NCBI GenBank assembly: GCA_028023455.1
Contig: JAQFVV010012530.1
Span: 2,500,909 to 2,564,908, forward strand
Direction: 5' to 3'
DNA: 64,000 bases
Source of the DNA: Epiperipatus broadwayi
Taxonomy: Eukaryota > Onychophora > Udeonychophora > Euonychophora > Peripatidae
The notes under the pieces were generated by a model that had not been told where the DNA came from, made no database searches, and saw only the letters and a list, made by a program, of their open reading frames with translations. The translations under genes and the position numbers were made by a program. This document shows positions 13,925 to 24,734 of this stretch, one piece after another (positions within the stretch are counted from its first letter, which is position 1; the number at the start of each line of letters is the position of its first letter).

Positions 13925-14375
13925 CTAGACAGTAGTCACAACAACAATTCATCCATTTTTCCATTCCATTCTCTTCATTGCCCAGCTCTTCAATTTCACG
14001 TAACTCTTTCATCTCTTATATCATCCAACAATGTCAATCTTTTCCATCCTTTCTTCTTGTTTCCACTCACCATTCCCTACAAAACATCTTTCATTAAACT
14101 ATACTTTTTTATTAATATATGTCCAATCCAGTTTTTATTTCTAATTTTCTTTAATCATTCTTTTTTCATTTACTCTTTTCAAAACTTCTTTATTTGTTAT
14201 TTTATTCATCCAATTGATTTTTCCATTTTTCTCCATGACTACATCTCAAAGGCTTCCAATCTATTCCTAATTTTATTACTCGTTGTCTACTCCACACAGC
14301 ATTTAATTAATGTTTTCCTTAATTCTCTCTTCCAAGGCCCACAAGGTGTTTTCTTTCTCTTAAGATAACTAGCAT
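13925..14375 (-). pseudogene. LINE C-terminal relic, minus strand
   Basis: The reverse strand reads, with frameshifts and stops, LEAFEM followed by MEKINWMNKITNKEVLKRVN and KLDWTYI. This is the pattern of the region after the reverse transcriptase domain in arthropod-type LINEs (…ITNEEVLRRV…KLNWIGHI…). The downstream part (GKDWHCWMI..EMKELREIEE) keeps the same order. No intact frame remains. The 103-codon + strand frame over the same bases is its antisense shadow. Confidence 0.65.
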
Positions 14376-15295
14376 TATTACTGATGTATGAACTATTAAA
14401 GTTTCCAATTATAGATTTTTTTTAAAATTTCCAAGCTTTGGATTTACTGTTGCAAAACTACCCCTTTTTTTAGTAAAGCCTTTTTTTACCATTCTCTTGC
14501 TAACAGAAAATTCATCTTTTGTTCGCATGCCCAGCTTTTTGATAGCACTGATAAATTTGGATTTTTCCCCCTTGATTCGGTTTCCTTCTTGAAATTTCTA
14601 TTTGAACTTAGTATTTTATAATTAGTTATTCTATATGACACTTTCATGTATATCTTTACTTGCTCTAGTCTATACTTTCTCTGATAAATACATTTTTAAA
14701 AACTTTTTTAACTTTTTCTTAGGGTACAATGGTGCATGCAACCTTTTCTTAATGATAGGGTAATCATCAAATTGGTCATGGGTTGTACTGAAAGACTAAA
14801 ATGACATCATCTGTCTTCATATATTTAATAATTTCTGGTTGCATTTGTTTTCTACAGGATCACAAATTTTATTATACTTGTGTCAATGATGTCAAATATA
14901 TTCATTGTGTAACAGGTCTAAGACTTGTTCTAATGCCTTAGCTCCCTATATTAAATGGGTTTCAATAAAAAGTTATTGATTATTAAATAAATAAAATCAC
15001 TCAACAAAAATGTATACTATATATACATGATATTCTGTACAAAAAATAATTAAAATAAAATTTAAATTATGCTTTCACAATTTTTGTGAGAAATTCAAAG
15101 TCAAAAATTTTAGTAAATGACTATGAAATTATTTGTATGTCATATAAAAGCCTAAAAAACAAGTTACAATTTGTTACTTTCTGTGGCCATCTAATTTAAT
15201 TCTATCTTCAGTAATTACTCTTTGTGTAATATGTATATGAACAAAATTTCTCTTCTTCCTCCTCTTCCTATATATTGATTTCTATATTTTACCTA

Positions 15296-15531
15296 TAGCA
15301 TTTTCAACTTTCTTATACACTTCTGCAATATTTTTTTAGAAAACTTTATTCTTACAGTTTTGATGGTTCTGCAGTCATCACCAGAGCTACAATATCCAAA
15401 TATATAATCAATTGTATGATTATACATTTGGATATTGTAGTTATAATGATGACTGCAGGACAGTCAAAACTGTAAGAATAAAGTTTTTAAAAACATAGTA
15501 TTGCTGAAATATATAAGAAAGTTGAAAATAG
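15296..15531. repeat. Foldback repeat, GAAACTGT family
   Basis: The arms pair from TTTTCAACTTTCTTATA to its complement at 15,510-15,530, through ACTTTATTCTTACAGTTTTGA and its complement, to the inner ACAATATCCAAAT/ATTTGGATATTGT. The spacer is about 20 bp. The right arm carries GATGACTGCAGGACAGTCAAAACTGT-type sequence followed by AAGAATAAAGTTT, shared with the foldbacks at 21,973 and 46,015. Confidence 0.8.
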
Positions 15532-15970
15532 TATGATATTGACATTATTTCAATTTTTTGAAATTTTTAATCACTGTAACTTCAAAACCATGTCAGATAA
15601 ACATTTTAAAATGTAGATTTTTTTATTTATCTCTGATAGCACATTTGAAGAGCCAAATTTGAAAATAATCCAAAATCATCAGATTCAAAATTATTACAAT
15701 ATTGATCACTTCAATTGGAATGACCATTTTAATAAAATGGAATAAGCAAGAAAAAAAAATAGTGTTAATACTGGAAGAATGATTTAATAATTTATAGACT
15801 GAAATGGTATGTCAGAGAAAAGTAGATTGAAGTAGCATAGAATGTAATGGTTTTAGAGGGTAGAATGTCTAACTTTGACATTAATTTTGGGACATAATGT
15901 TTATGTATAGAAAACTCTGCCTTCTCCCCAGAAGATTTTACATCAAAAATATACATTTGTATTTTTTTAG

Positions 15971-16071
15971 TTTCGAGCATTTTGTGGATAAGCAACTTGC
16001 AGTTTGTTGTGTCTTATCATGATGAAGCAAATAACAAACAACAGCCAAGTATTGTCATTGTTGAAGTCTCA
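15971..16071 (+). CDS. NUP214: NUP214 exon b (beta-propeller)
   Basis: Flanked by a polypyrimidine tract plus TAG acceptor and by a consensus GTAAGT donor. It completes the split codon from exon a (G + TT gives Val) and then reads SSILWISNLQFVVSY, ending IVIVEVS in phase 0. This corresponds to the human segment VRVLDVLWIGTYVFAIVY followed by VVMAL. It has 33 full codons and no internal stop. The phase match and the family similarity make this a safe exon call. Confidence 0.9.
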
Positions 16072-17102
16072 GTAAGTATTTTTAATTAGTTTATTGCAAG
16101 TTGATAATATTTTAACTAATATAGCATTGTGTATTAGTGTTTAAGTTAATTATATTTATAATTCATTTTTTAAAATGAAATTCTTTTATAAGAAAATATT
16201 ATAAACAGCTAAAAAAAATTATTCAAAAATTGTTTGTAATGCTTTGCTACTTTTAAAGCAAAATAGTCCTTGTTGTTTAAAATTAGGTTTTAAATCAAAA
16301 ATATAGACCATCCAAGTTTTATCAATGCACTTTATAAATTTAAATGAAGATTGTTTTTATACTTTCAATTTTGAGAAATACAGGCTTAAAATTAGGAATG
16401 CTAAAAAAAGTTAAAGGAAAATGTAATAATTATTTTAACCAAATGCTACCTCAGATAGTGAAATATATCTCCAAAAAGAATGTAAGGATAGCTGACAATG
16501 ATAATGAAAAGCAATGTAATCTGCAAAGAAATATAATTGATTCATCAAAAAATACTTTAATTTTTTATGAAGTACTACAAAGATGTTAAAACTTTTGTGG
16601 CAAATCAAAACAAAACATTTGGAATTAGAAAAAAAAAAAGTTTCAGTTTCAAAAAAAATTAGATAATTTTTTCATAAAATAAATCTCTATTAAAATCTTT
16701 ATATCTCATAGCAATTTACATTATAGTGCTAAAATATTTGTATCAACTTATTAAGTTTATGAAAACAAAATTATAAAAACTATTTAGTAAAAAATCCATC
16801 TCTTCATCTAGCTATAACAAGTTTATAAAGAAGCATTGATTCACTTGTTAAACAGGAATGACAATAAAGGTCTCATTAAATTTTAAATAGCTTTATTTAT
16901 TTTTATTATATGCTTTATAATAAAACATAAATAAATAAATATTAAAAAAAAAAGTTCATAATATATATAATATAGAATATTTTCAGAGCTTAGTATATAT
17001 TTAATACTTCGAGATTAATTCTCATGCAATTGCTATAATATGTAATTGAAATGTGCTAGCCATACTGTAAGACAACAATTTTTACAATAAAAGAATGATC
17101 GT

Positions 17103-17283
17103 CTTCTATTGTTAGGTCATTTTCTTATATAGAAGGATGTCTGAAATACTTAGGCTAGAAAGAAAGAATATTTTTAAGTCAGTATATTTAAAATAAAGTT
17201 TATGATTTAAATAAATATTCATTTTTTCTAGCCTAAATATTTCACACATCTGTCTATATAAGATAGTGACATAACAAAAGAAG
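17103..17283. repeat. Foldback MITE, 181 bp
   Basis: The arms are about 70 bp: CTTCTATTGTTAGGTCA pairs with TGACATAACAAAAGAAG at the tips, and the inner parts pair through TTAGGCTAGAAA and TTTCTAGCCTAAA. The spacer is AT-rich and there is no coding potential. Its sequence differs from the other foldbacks here, so it belongs to a separate family. Confidence 0.8.
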
Positions 17284-18811
17284 TATCATATCAAATTTCA
17301 ATTACTTATTGTAATAATTGCATGAGTTTTTATGTAAAAGTATTATATATGTATATTATACTAAGAAGGGTAATGAAATATATTTTTACTTTTTTCGATT
17401 ATTATTTATTTATTATCTATGTGTAAAAAATAACATAAAGGGTTTTCTTTATATCTATTTTACAATAAAACATAAATTAGTACAATATATATTATACCTA
17501 TATGAATTTGAATTTATTTATAAAATATTGTTTTATATTGCTGAACAATGAAAAATTGTCTGATTTTTCATTGGTTCACAATGGGGGAGGTTGTTATAAT
17601 GCTGCGAAAGAATTTATTTTAAATTTGTTAAAGTCTCATTCTGATTTTGGAGATGTTATGTATCTCTGTCACTATTATTCCAAAGTAAGAAATACGAAGT
17701 TGTTTACGATTTAACATTGATGTCACAACTAGAATATTGTAATTTTAAATGAGATAAGAGAAAAAAAAGAAACAACCAATTATCATGAAAGCAGTGTATT
17801 ATTTGACAAAAGTTCTGAAATGTATTTTGAATGAATAATATAGCAATCCTTCAGTCAGTAGGTGAAATTGACAGGTTTGAGATTTAACAATAATCACAGA
17901 GTATCTGAATAAAGGTCATGTAAGATTTGCTATTTTTGGATATCAACTAACTATTGTCTGATTGAATTAGCAGTTTAAACTTTGGTCGATGCAAGATGCA
18001 AATGTGAATAATTTCTAATAAACTTGATAACAAGTGTAAAGACTAATACATATATCTATCATGTTGACCTAGAGTTTGAATTCTTTCCAGGTATAGCTTG
18101 GAATTTTTTTACAAATCCAAGCAACATTAGAGGTTTTTTTTTTCAGATGCATAACTCTTGCTTTCTTAACTAGGCATATGGTATTGGGTAGTAAATGTGT
18201 ATCCAGTGATCATTAATTAAAGCATAAAGATGGTACACATAATGTTAATGCATTAATTAAAAACAAAAATATGATTATAATATAATATGGCATTTACCTC
18301 TTCTGGAAGAGGTGTCATATTCATATTGGATAGGTTCTGGATCTACGATAGATCTTTTTTTTCATTATAGGTGCTCATTAATGGTCACCAATGATGGGCT
18401 AGACATTTCATAATTAAGCAAAAATGTCAAATCATACTTTCAAAAGAGCACCCTTTTTGATAGATTAAGATATATGATATAATCAAGTATAATTTCAGTA
18501 TTTTCATTTCTATGTTGAACATATTAATCATCTATTTTAGACCTTTAAATTTTTTCATGGAAATTTCAAAATTATTATTATGGTACAAATTTATTGTATT
18601 ATTTAAATAATATAAATAAGATTTTAGCTTATCTTAAATTGTAGTGTGCTATTGGGTTTGGCACAGCAATGATAGGGGTTCTTCTGAAATTGATCCTGTA
18701 TGCTTTTATATTGTTATAGATTATAGTTGATAATTTGGCATCTAAACATACTCATTCGTAATAATAATGAATAAATCCAAATGAAGATAAACTAATTTCT
18801 TCATAAGTTAT

Positions 18812-19222
18812 GTAATATTTACTAAGGCTGTAACCTTTAGGAATAAACGTCTGAAAAATTCGAAGGTAGGGACCTCTACAGGTCTTAGCCACAAGCTTAT
18901 GCTAGGAAGAAAAGAAGGAAACCTTCTTTACTTCAACCTACTTTTATATATGAATAGGTGAAGCTGAAGTGGTTAGATCTTTCCATTGACTCGTTGTAAA
19001 TCGTAAGATTTCACGAGTATTAATGTTTAATAATAATTGTGGACTTAATTAGTGAAGTATTGAATAGCTTCACACTCTTAGATCTAACCACTTAAGCTTC
19101 ACCTATTATTGGTTTCCTTCTTTTCTTTCTAGCGTAAGCTTGTCGCTAAGACCTGTAGAGGTCCCTACCTTCGAATTTTTCAGACACTTATTCCTAAAGG
19201 TTACAGCCTTAGTAAATATTAC
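18812..19222. repeat. Long foldback element, 411 bp
   Basis: Arms of about 145-175 bp pair from GTAATATTTACTAAGGCTG at the left tip to its complement at the right tip. They include TCGAAGGTAGGGACCTCTAC with its complement and AGTGGTTAGATCT with AGATCTAACCACT. The central 90 bp do not pair well. The left arm has a few insertions relative to the right arm. No ORF. Likely a MITE; a transcript would form a long hairpin. Confidence 0.85.
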
Positions 19223-20230
19223 TTAATATAATAATGTGCGTTTAATAAAAATTTATAATTACAATTTAAATTGTCATAAGCTATGTATAAATAATTTTTA
19301 CACATCATTTATACATCAAGTAATAAAGAACAGAAAGAATACATACTATTATTTAATGTTTGCTGACATATGAGTACTATTTATTCATAGCTTTTGGGGG
19401 ATTGATTTATTTCCTGTTAGGATTTCATATATAAGTTATGTGCATTTGATTTTTGCAATAACTGTTAATAATAATGCAGTAGGGTTATTTTTTCTTTTTA
19501 TATAGTTGGCTTATTATGAGTTTATAAATAAAGGACTTATTTTTATTGGTATTATTTATAAAAATAAAAAAATAAGAACATAGTGTTAGAATAGTTGTTG
19601 ATACTAATGTAACAAATTTTTTAAGAGAGAAAGTTGGTATTTAATATTGACGAATTATGTGGTTGTTTGATCTATAGATTTTTTCATTGTGGTATTAACC
19701 ATCATTATGATTCAATTTCTACAACACATTACAAGTGAATTTGTGTAGAGGTAAATTTCCACTTACCTATAATGCAGAGGATGTTTGCAATTTATAGATT
19801 GATAACTATCATTCTTACATTATGGTTGAGTAGTATCTTTTAACATCAAGGATGGTTATTACCCATAATGTTTGAACTTAGCTTCTCTTTAATTTTTATT
19901 TATTCATCATTTTTAGCAATCAAAAACCCAAAGTATATAAAAGAGTGTTTATATGATAATTATTACTAAAACACAATGATTTACTTCATTATATGCAGTG
20001 CTCTCTCTTTTTTTAATCTTTGCTTTGTGCTAGTATAGTTTCACATACCCTCTAGCATTATAACAGAATTACTCTGAATTCGTGAAAGAATGAATGTGAT
20101 TCTCCAAATGAAAAAATCTGAATGAATGAAAGAATGAATTATTTCACTCTTAATTCCTTTATATAGTCTCCAATCTCAAACAAAAATATGTTTTTCTTAT
20201 ACATCAAGTTCCCAGTTTGTTTATTAAAGT

Positions 20231-21560
20231 TTTGGTAATGTTCTGATCTATCGTGTCAGCCGCTTGATGGCATTGATGCTAAGCAAAAACACATTGATAT
20301 AACGTTCCTGGGCCAGCCATTCTATACAACTATGATGTCCATAAAATTAAAAAAAATAAAATAAAATAAAAATGTAAGCAGACTTTTTGGGACAGTAATC
20401 AGAGACTGGCTTTTTTTGTGTGTATGGGTGTCGATAAAAAAGTATATTACTTTCCAATAGCAAATAATAGTACATTGGAGACTTTTTGGGCAGTAATTCC
20501 AACAAAATTTTATAATGAAAGCCAACTTTGATCTTTTTGGGACAGTAATTAATCAGCGACGGGCTTCTTTTTTTTTTTGTTACTTTGCGTATCGGAAAAG
20601 TTACGGTACTTTTTAAATACAAAATTAAATTACATTTTACCCCTTTTTTTTGGGACAGTAATTAATAAGACACCGTGTTTGGGGGGTAAAAATTAAATTA
20701 TATTGCACTCTTTTTGTGTGTGTATATATAAAATTACATTACTTTTTTAATAACAAATAATAGTAAATATAGTGGAGGCTTATTTGGACACTAATTAATC
20801 AGAGACGGGCTTGTTTGTTTTTTTTTTTGTTGTTTTTACATATCTGAAAAGTTACGGTAGTTTTTTAAGAAAAAATTAAATCACATTTTACCCTTTTTTT
20901 GGACAGTAATTAATCAGACACTATGTTTTGGGGTAAAGGGGGAAGTAAATTCGATTGCAATTTACCAAATAAAGTTATTAATAATTATAACAAACTATTA
21001 TAATGAAATTCGACTCCGGTGTTTGGCAATTGACAATTTTGAGTGTTAGAAGCAGCCATCTTCCCTGTCTTGGACGATTTCTCGCAATAAGTTACTTTCA
21101 TTGTGATTTTTAAAATAGTGCTGTGCCCCACCCTAAAATCCAATTTGTAACGGTAACACAGTCCTGATGGAACAGTGACGACACTGTTAAAAGTGTTAGA
21201 AGGTACCAGTAGGTCAGTTCACATGAAACAAAAAAAAGTCGACCTGAAAAGTTAAATTATTTGACACGATACAGTCAACACACCATCACACAATACTGTA
21301 GTGAAAATATACAATCCAGCATTACGATAAAGTGCGTAACAACTAACTACGGCAGCCAATGAAGGCATTTCTCTGTGCTTTATAGCATAGAAGAAAGCCA
21401 CAGCGGTAGCCAGCGGCCGAGTATACTGATTTTTTTTGTGTTTTATCAAAGAAAAAAAGCTATATGCTTGGCTGTGGCTGCGGAAATGGCATATTTCTAG
21501 CAATTTAACTAGAAATAGCACCATCAAGCGACTGACACGATAGATCAGAACACAACCAAA
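20231..21560. mobile_element. Non-autonomous TIR DNA transposon, about 1.3 kb
   Basis: A 31-bp terminal inverted repeat, GTTCTGATCTATCGTGTCAG and onwards at 20,240, matches its complement ending at 21,551 with one mismatch. Pairing continues weakly outward (TTTGGT). The left half holds four or five degenerate sub-repeats of about 110-180 bp with TTTTTGGGACAGTAATTAATCAG and GACGGGCTT blocks. The right half is unique and less AT-rich. No transposase frame is present; the short minus-strand frames only cross the sub-repeats. The superfamily could not be assigned because no clean target duplication was found. Confidence 0.7.
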
Positions 21561-21870
21561 TTTTTTTTTTTACATTTTATTTTTCTGTTTTTTTAGAGAT
21601 AATCCCTTATTTGAAATTCCTTAATTATGTATAATTAATTACATCATTTATCCATTTCAACATTTAAAAAAAAAATTTAACTGAATATAAGATAAACTTT
21701 TCATAAAATCTTTTTAAAATAAAATGCAAGCCAGACCTTTTTTTAATTCTAAACTTTAATATTTAATTTCTTAAATATGGGCTTACCTTTCTTTAACTTT
21801 CCAAAAATGTAGCAATTTTATGTGCAACATATCAAGAAATTAAAAAAAAAAAAAATTGTTCCAATTTGGA

Positions 21871-21974
21871 ATTCCCTAGGATCTTAAATATTACAATTAT
21901 TAAATATAATCAATAACCCCCTATTCCCTAGAATCTTAAATATTACAATTATTAAATATAAACAATAACCCCCT
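21871..21974. repeat. 52-bp direct tandem duplication
   Basis: Two adjacent units, both starting ATTCCCTAG and ending in the AATAACCCCC block, differ at only a few bases. A recent local duplication with no visible function. Confidence 0.8.
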
Positions 21975-22233
21975 TTTACATTTTACTCAATGCAAGCATA
22001 TTATTTCTACAAATAATTTTATTTCTTAGAGTTTCGATTGCTTAGCAGTCTATATCAGAACTACAACATATTTAAACACATATGACTATATAGGAATGAT
22101 TTAAACACAAGATTACATAAAAACAATCGTTTGTCTAATCATGTGTTTAAATATTTTGTGGATCTGATGAAGATTGTTGGACAGTTGAAACTGTAAGAAA
22201 TAAAATTATTTGTAAAAACATTGAATTGAATAG
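21973..22233. repeat. Foldback repeat, GAAACTGT family
   Basis: Imperfect arms pair from CTTTTACATTTTA at the left tip to its complement at about 22,221-22,233, through TACAAATAATTTTATTTCTTA and its complement, to the inner ATATTTAAACACAT. The right arm includes TCTGATGAAGATTG, GGACAGTTGAAACTGT and AAGAAATAAAATT. This order is shared with the foldbacks at 15,296 and 46,015. Confidence 0.75.
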
Positions 22234-22715
22234 AATGTAAAAGAAAGGAATTATTAATTTTGTCAATAATCAATGCATAGAACATAAAGGAGAGAAGAAA
22301 GAAGACTAATTATTAAATATACATGTTGCTTATAACAATTGCATATTTATTAATTTTGCAGAATTTTTATCTTCACATAATATTTTATTTATTTTGATAT
22401 CATATTTCATTTGATATTAAATGATATAAGCGTGAGTAATCATCATCAGGAACATAACTTCTAGTCTGATTTTAAGTTCTCAAGTATTTACACGATTATT
22501 TTTTAGCTGTGTATTATGTAGTTTTTATCTACATTAAATTTTACTGAGATTTTTGTGATTTCGAGTGAATCATCATTAGACTAACCCATGTTACCATAAT
22601 ATATATAGCTGTTTATTTGAATTAAAACATTTCTGAAAATATTCAGCTTTTTTTAGTTTATAATGCATGCAATATTTAGTCATTATATATATATTAATAA
22701 TTTATTTTTTAATAG

Positions 22716-22813
22716 AAAACTGGTCCAGTCAGATATATTTCATTTGATGATGTTTGTTTCGCATCTGGATTTATTCGAAACCCATTTTACTTTTTACATT
22801 ATCTTCCACAATG
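22716..22813 (+). CDS. NUP214: NUP214 exon c (beta-propeller)
   Basis: Starts in phase 0 after an AATAG acceptor and ends two bases into a Trp codon at a GTAAGA donor. The peptide reads KTGPVRYISFDDVCFASGF and ends FYFLHYLPQW. In human NUP214 the equivalent region is IFVNFMEPCYGS...HHYYLSYIEEW, and the aligned aromatic positions and final Trp agree. 32 full codons, no stops. Confidence 0.9.
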
Positions 22814-23134
22814 GTAAGATATAGGATTTTATTTGTTATTGTTAACTGCTTTATTACTAAAAAAAGAGATGTGTTTTAATCATTTTCTATTGACACAATT
22901 TTGGAAAATAAATAATATAGTAAAATAAGCAATAGTTAAAAACAATAAAAGATTTAAATAATATTTTTTAGTAATAACTAAAATATGAAACGTAATTAAT
23001 GTATTCATTTAGTGTACTGAATGTTTTCTATGTAAATAACTAGAGATTTGAACTTAGGATTTTTCAGTCTATATTCGTCCTCCACTCCATTTCAAATAAC
23101 TGACACACACAATACATACATGAGAAAAAGATAG

Positions 23135-23189
23135 ATGATCCCCAATATATGTATCTCATGCCAAACCAGCACTCATCAGCTGGATCAGA
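23135..23189 (-). ncRNA. Hammerhead-like motif, core nearly intact
   Basis: Read on the minus strand: CTGATGA (23,173-23,179), stem II GTGCTG/TGGCAT with loop GTT, GAGA in place of the required GAAA, a short stem III, ATA, then TTGGGGATC, which pairs with the upstream GATCCAG. The A-to-G change in the conserved GAAA should abolish or strongly reduce cleavage. It is a decayed copy. Confidence 0.55.
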
Positions 23190-23286
23190 TAATTGGAGGG
23201 GTAAAAAGATTGAAGCCTGTTCATTAAACTTTAAGAAATTGCTATATTAATATCAACCAAACACTGATTATATACATGTGTGGAAG

Positions 23287-23350
23287 ATTATGATCTGGCC
23301 CAAATGATGAGTGCTGGTTCGGCATTAAATATGTGTATTGAAGGTCATCT
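23287..23350 (+). ncRNA. Hammerhead-like motif, decayed
   Basis: Read on the plus strand: ATGATCT, CCAA, ATGATGA (first C lost), stem II GTGCTG/CGGCAT with loop GTT, TAAA in place of GAAA, then TATTGAAGGTCAT. Two core positions are changed, so it should be inactive, but the stem layout is kept. Confidence 0.45.
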
Positions 23351-23579
23351 ATCTTTTTCGCATATATGTATTCATGTGTGTCAGTTGTTTGAGATGGAGT
23401 GGAGAATGAGTATAGATGAAAAATACTAAGTTCAAATTTCTCTAGTTATTTAAAGTATGAAATTGTTTCCAAAAAGAAACTATTACTTAATAATTTTTTG
23501 TCATAGTATGTCTTTGCATATCACTAATAAAGATCTCTAAAGTAATATCAAAATATTATTTATTTATTTTATTTTATAG

Positions 23580-23649
23580 GAATGTATTATTTTGTTTGTC
23601 AAGTAATGCATCGGAAACAGCTATATTACATGGGAATCCTTCAACAAGT
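23580..23649 (+). CDS. NUP214: NUP214 exon d (beta-propeller)
   Basis: Acceptor TTATAG, donor GTAAGT. The first base completes the Trp codon from exon c. It then reads NVLFCLSSNASETAIL and ends GNPSTS in phase 0. The human counterpart is WDLVLAASAASTEVSIL. At 70 bp it is short but supported by phase, splice sites and similarity. Confidence 0.9.
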
Positions 23650-23758
23650 GTAAGTCAAATTAGAATACATATACACCTTTGATATAAGTCATTATCTAAT
23701 ACAAATGTACCTGTATGAATGAATGCATGCATGTATGTAAACACATGAATTGTATATG

Positions 23759-24080
23759 TATATCAAATTATTGCATGATCACCATTCTTTACGCTTACAC
23801 AAGCTGTTTTTCACAGAGGCAAAACTCTCCATACAGTAGAGCCACTCAGTGCAAGCCAGAATAATCATTGAATGCAGGAAGGTTTGTGCATAAAATCCCT
23901 ATCTAGTGCCTACTCCTCCAATACTGATAAAAGCCATAAGCTAGAAACTAGTCTGGGGATATTGGATGACTAGGTCCTAGATAGGGATTTTATGCACAAA
24001 TCTTTCTGCATCCATTGATTACTCTGGCTTGCACTGAGTTGTGCTACTGTATGGAGAGTTTTGCCTCTATATCAAATTAT
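23759..24080. mobile_element. Foldback element with exact 13-bp target duplication
   Basis: The 13-mer TATATCAAATTAT occurs at 23,759-23,771 and again at 24,068-24,080. Between them lies an element whose arms pair from AGAGGCAAAACTCTCCATAC (23,815) to its complement ending at 24,068, including GTGCATAAAATCCCTATCTAG. The middle holds CTGATAAAAGCCATAAGCTA and GAAACTAGTCTGGGGAT. A related foldback sits at 54,846-55,070 with the same CTAGTCTGGGGATATTAGATGA core. Duplications of 13 bp are more usual for LINE-mobilised insertions than for MITEs. Confidence 0.8.
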
Positions 24081-24734
24081 CATATGTTAGTAAACAGCTG
24101 ATTTTTAGAAATCAGTCTAAATAAAGGCAATATTAACTATTTCTTGATTACCGTGTATATCTAATTTTTTATGCATAATACAGTATGTTTTATATACTAT
24201 TGAAATTAAATTACATGAAATAGCAGTAAAAGCTGTACAATTAAGATGAGGAAGTTAAAGGGAAATGTAAAATTAAATTTGTATTTTAATCTCACATTTT
24301 GAAAATGGTTATGAATATATATTTGTAGGATATGAATTTGTGCAATTCAAAAAATAATTGTTTGATCTGCACTTAATGAAACTATATGGAGCTATTGCAG
24401 CAATAATAAATTTGTTGGGTAAATGATAAAAAACTTACCTTGGTAAATTTACTTGTAATTGATAACATTACTGATATTTTGATTAAAAAAAAAACTTAAG
24501 CTTTATGATTGACTGAGCATTGAAGGACCTCTTATGACAATGAACAGATTCTATCACTATAAAAAATAAAGTAATATGCATTTAGTTATTATTAAATTCT
24601 CCAACCAATATGTTCTTCAGCTGCTGGAAGTAATACTATAGAGTGTACCATCATTGATGCAAACATTTAAGTGAACTATACATCTTTCTAAAAAAAGTAT
24701 TGTATGGTTAAGTTTAACATTCATGGGAGATGCA

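Larger units (their letters stand above)
4666..15970 (+). other. NUP214 intron a-b (11.3 kb)
   Basis: The intron is packed with repeats, listed separately. CA-type microsatellites lie at about 4,770-4,830, a poly-C run at 6,309-6,317 and another at about 12,507. The stretch 8,400-10,900 is less AT-rich in patches and includes TATAAAAG at about 10,086, but no retroelement protein motif could be read, so it stays unassigned. I see no support for coding in 5,750-7,300, 11,800-13,900 or 14,400-15,290. Confidence 0.7.
16072..22715 (+). other. NUP214 intron b-c (6.6 kb)
   Basis: Contains three foldbacks, one TIR element and a short tandem duplication, listed separately. Nothing recognisable is seen in 16,100-17,100, 17,290-18,800, 19,230-20,230 or 22,240-22,700, which are AT-rich with short chance frames. 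Confidence 0.7.
23033..23452. repeat. Hammerhead-type foldback repeat (intronic copy)
   Basis: The arms pair from TAAATAACTAGAG at the left tip to CTCTAGTTATTTA at the right, through TCCACTCCATTTCAAA and its complement, to the ribozyme-like block. The central 100 bp (GATTGAAGCCTGTTCATTAAA ... ATCAACCAAACACTGATTATA) is the shared loop region of the family. The right arm has GTTCAAATT, a slightly decayed form of the Pol III B-box-like GTTCAAATCCC seen in copies at 56-59 kb. Each arm holds one hammerhead-like motif, on opposite strands. Confidence 0.8.
22814..23579 (+). other. NUP214 intron c-d (766 bp)
   Basis: A short intron, more than half of which is a hammerhead-type foldback (separate entry). 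The rest is AT-rich with no other feature. Confidence 0.8.

Noticed and set aside
14057-14368. A 103-codon plus-strand open frame
   Set aside because: The peptide is low-complexity, Phe/Ile/Leu-rich, and the reverse strand carries a recognisable LINE C-terminus.
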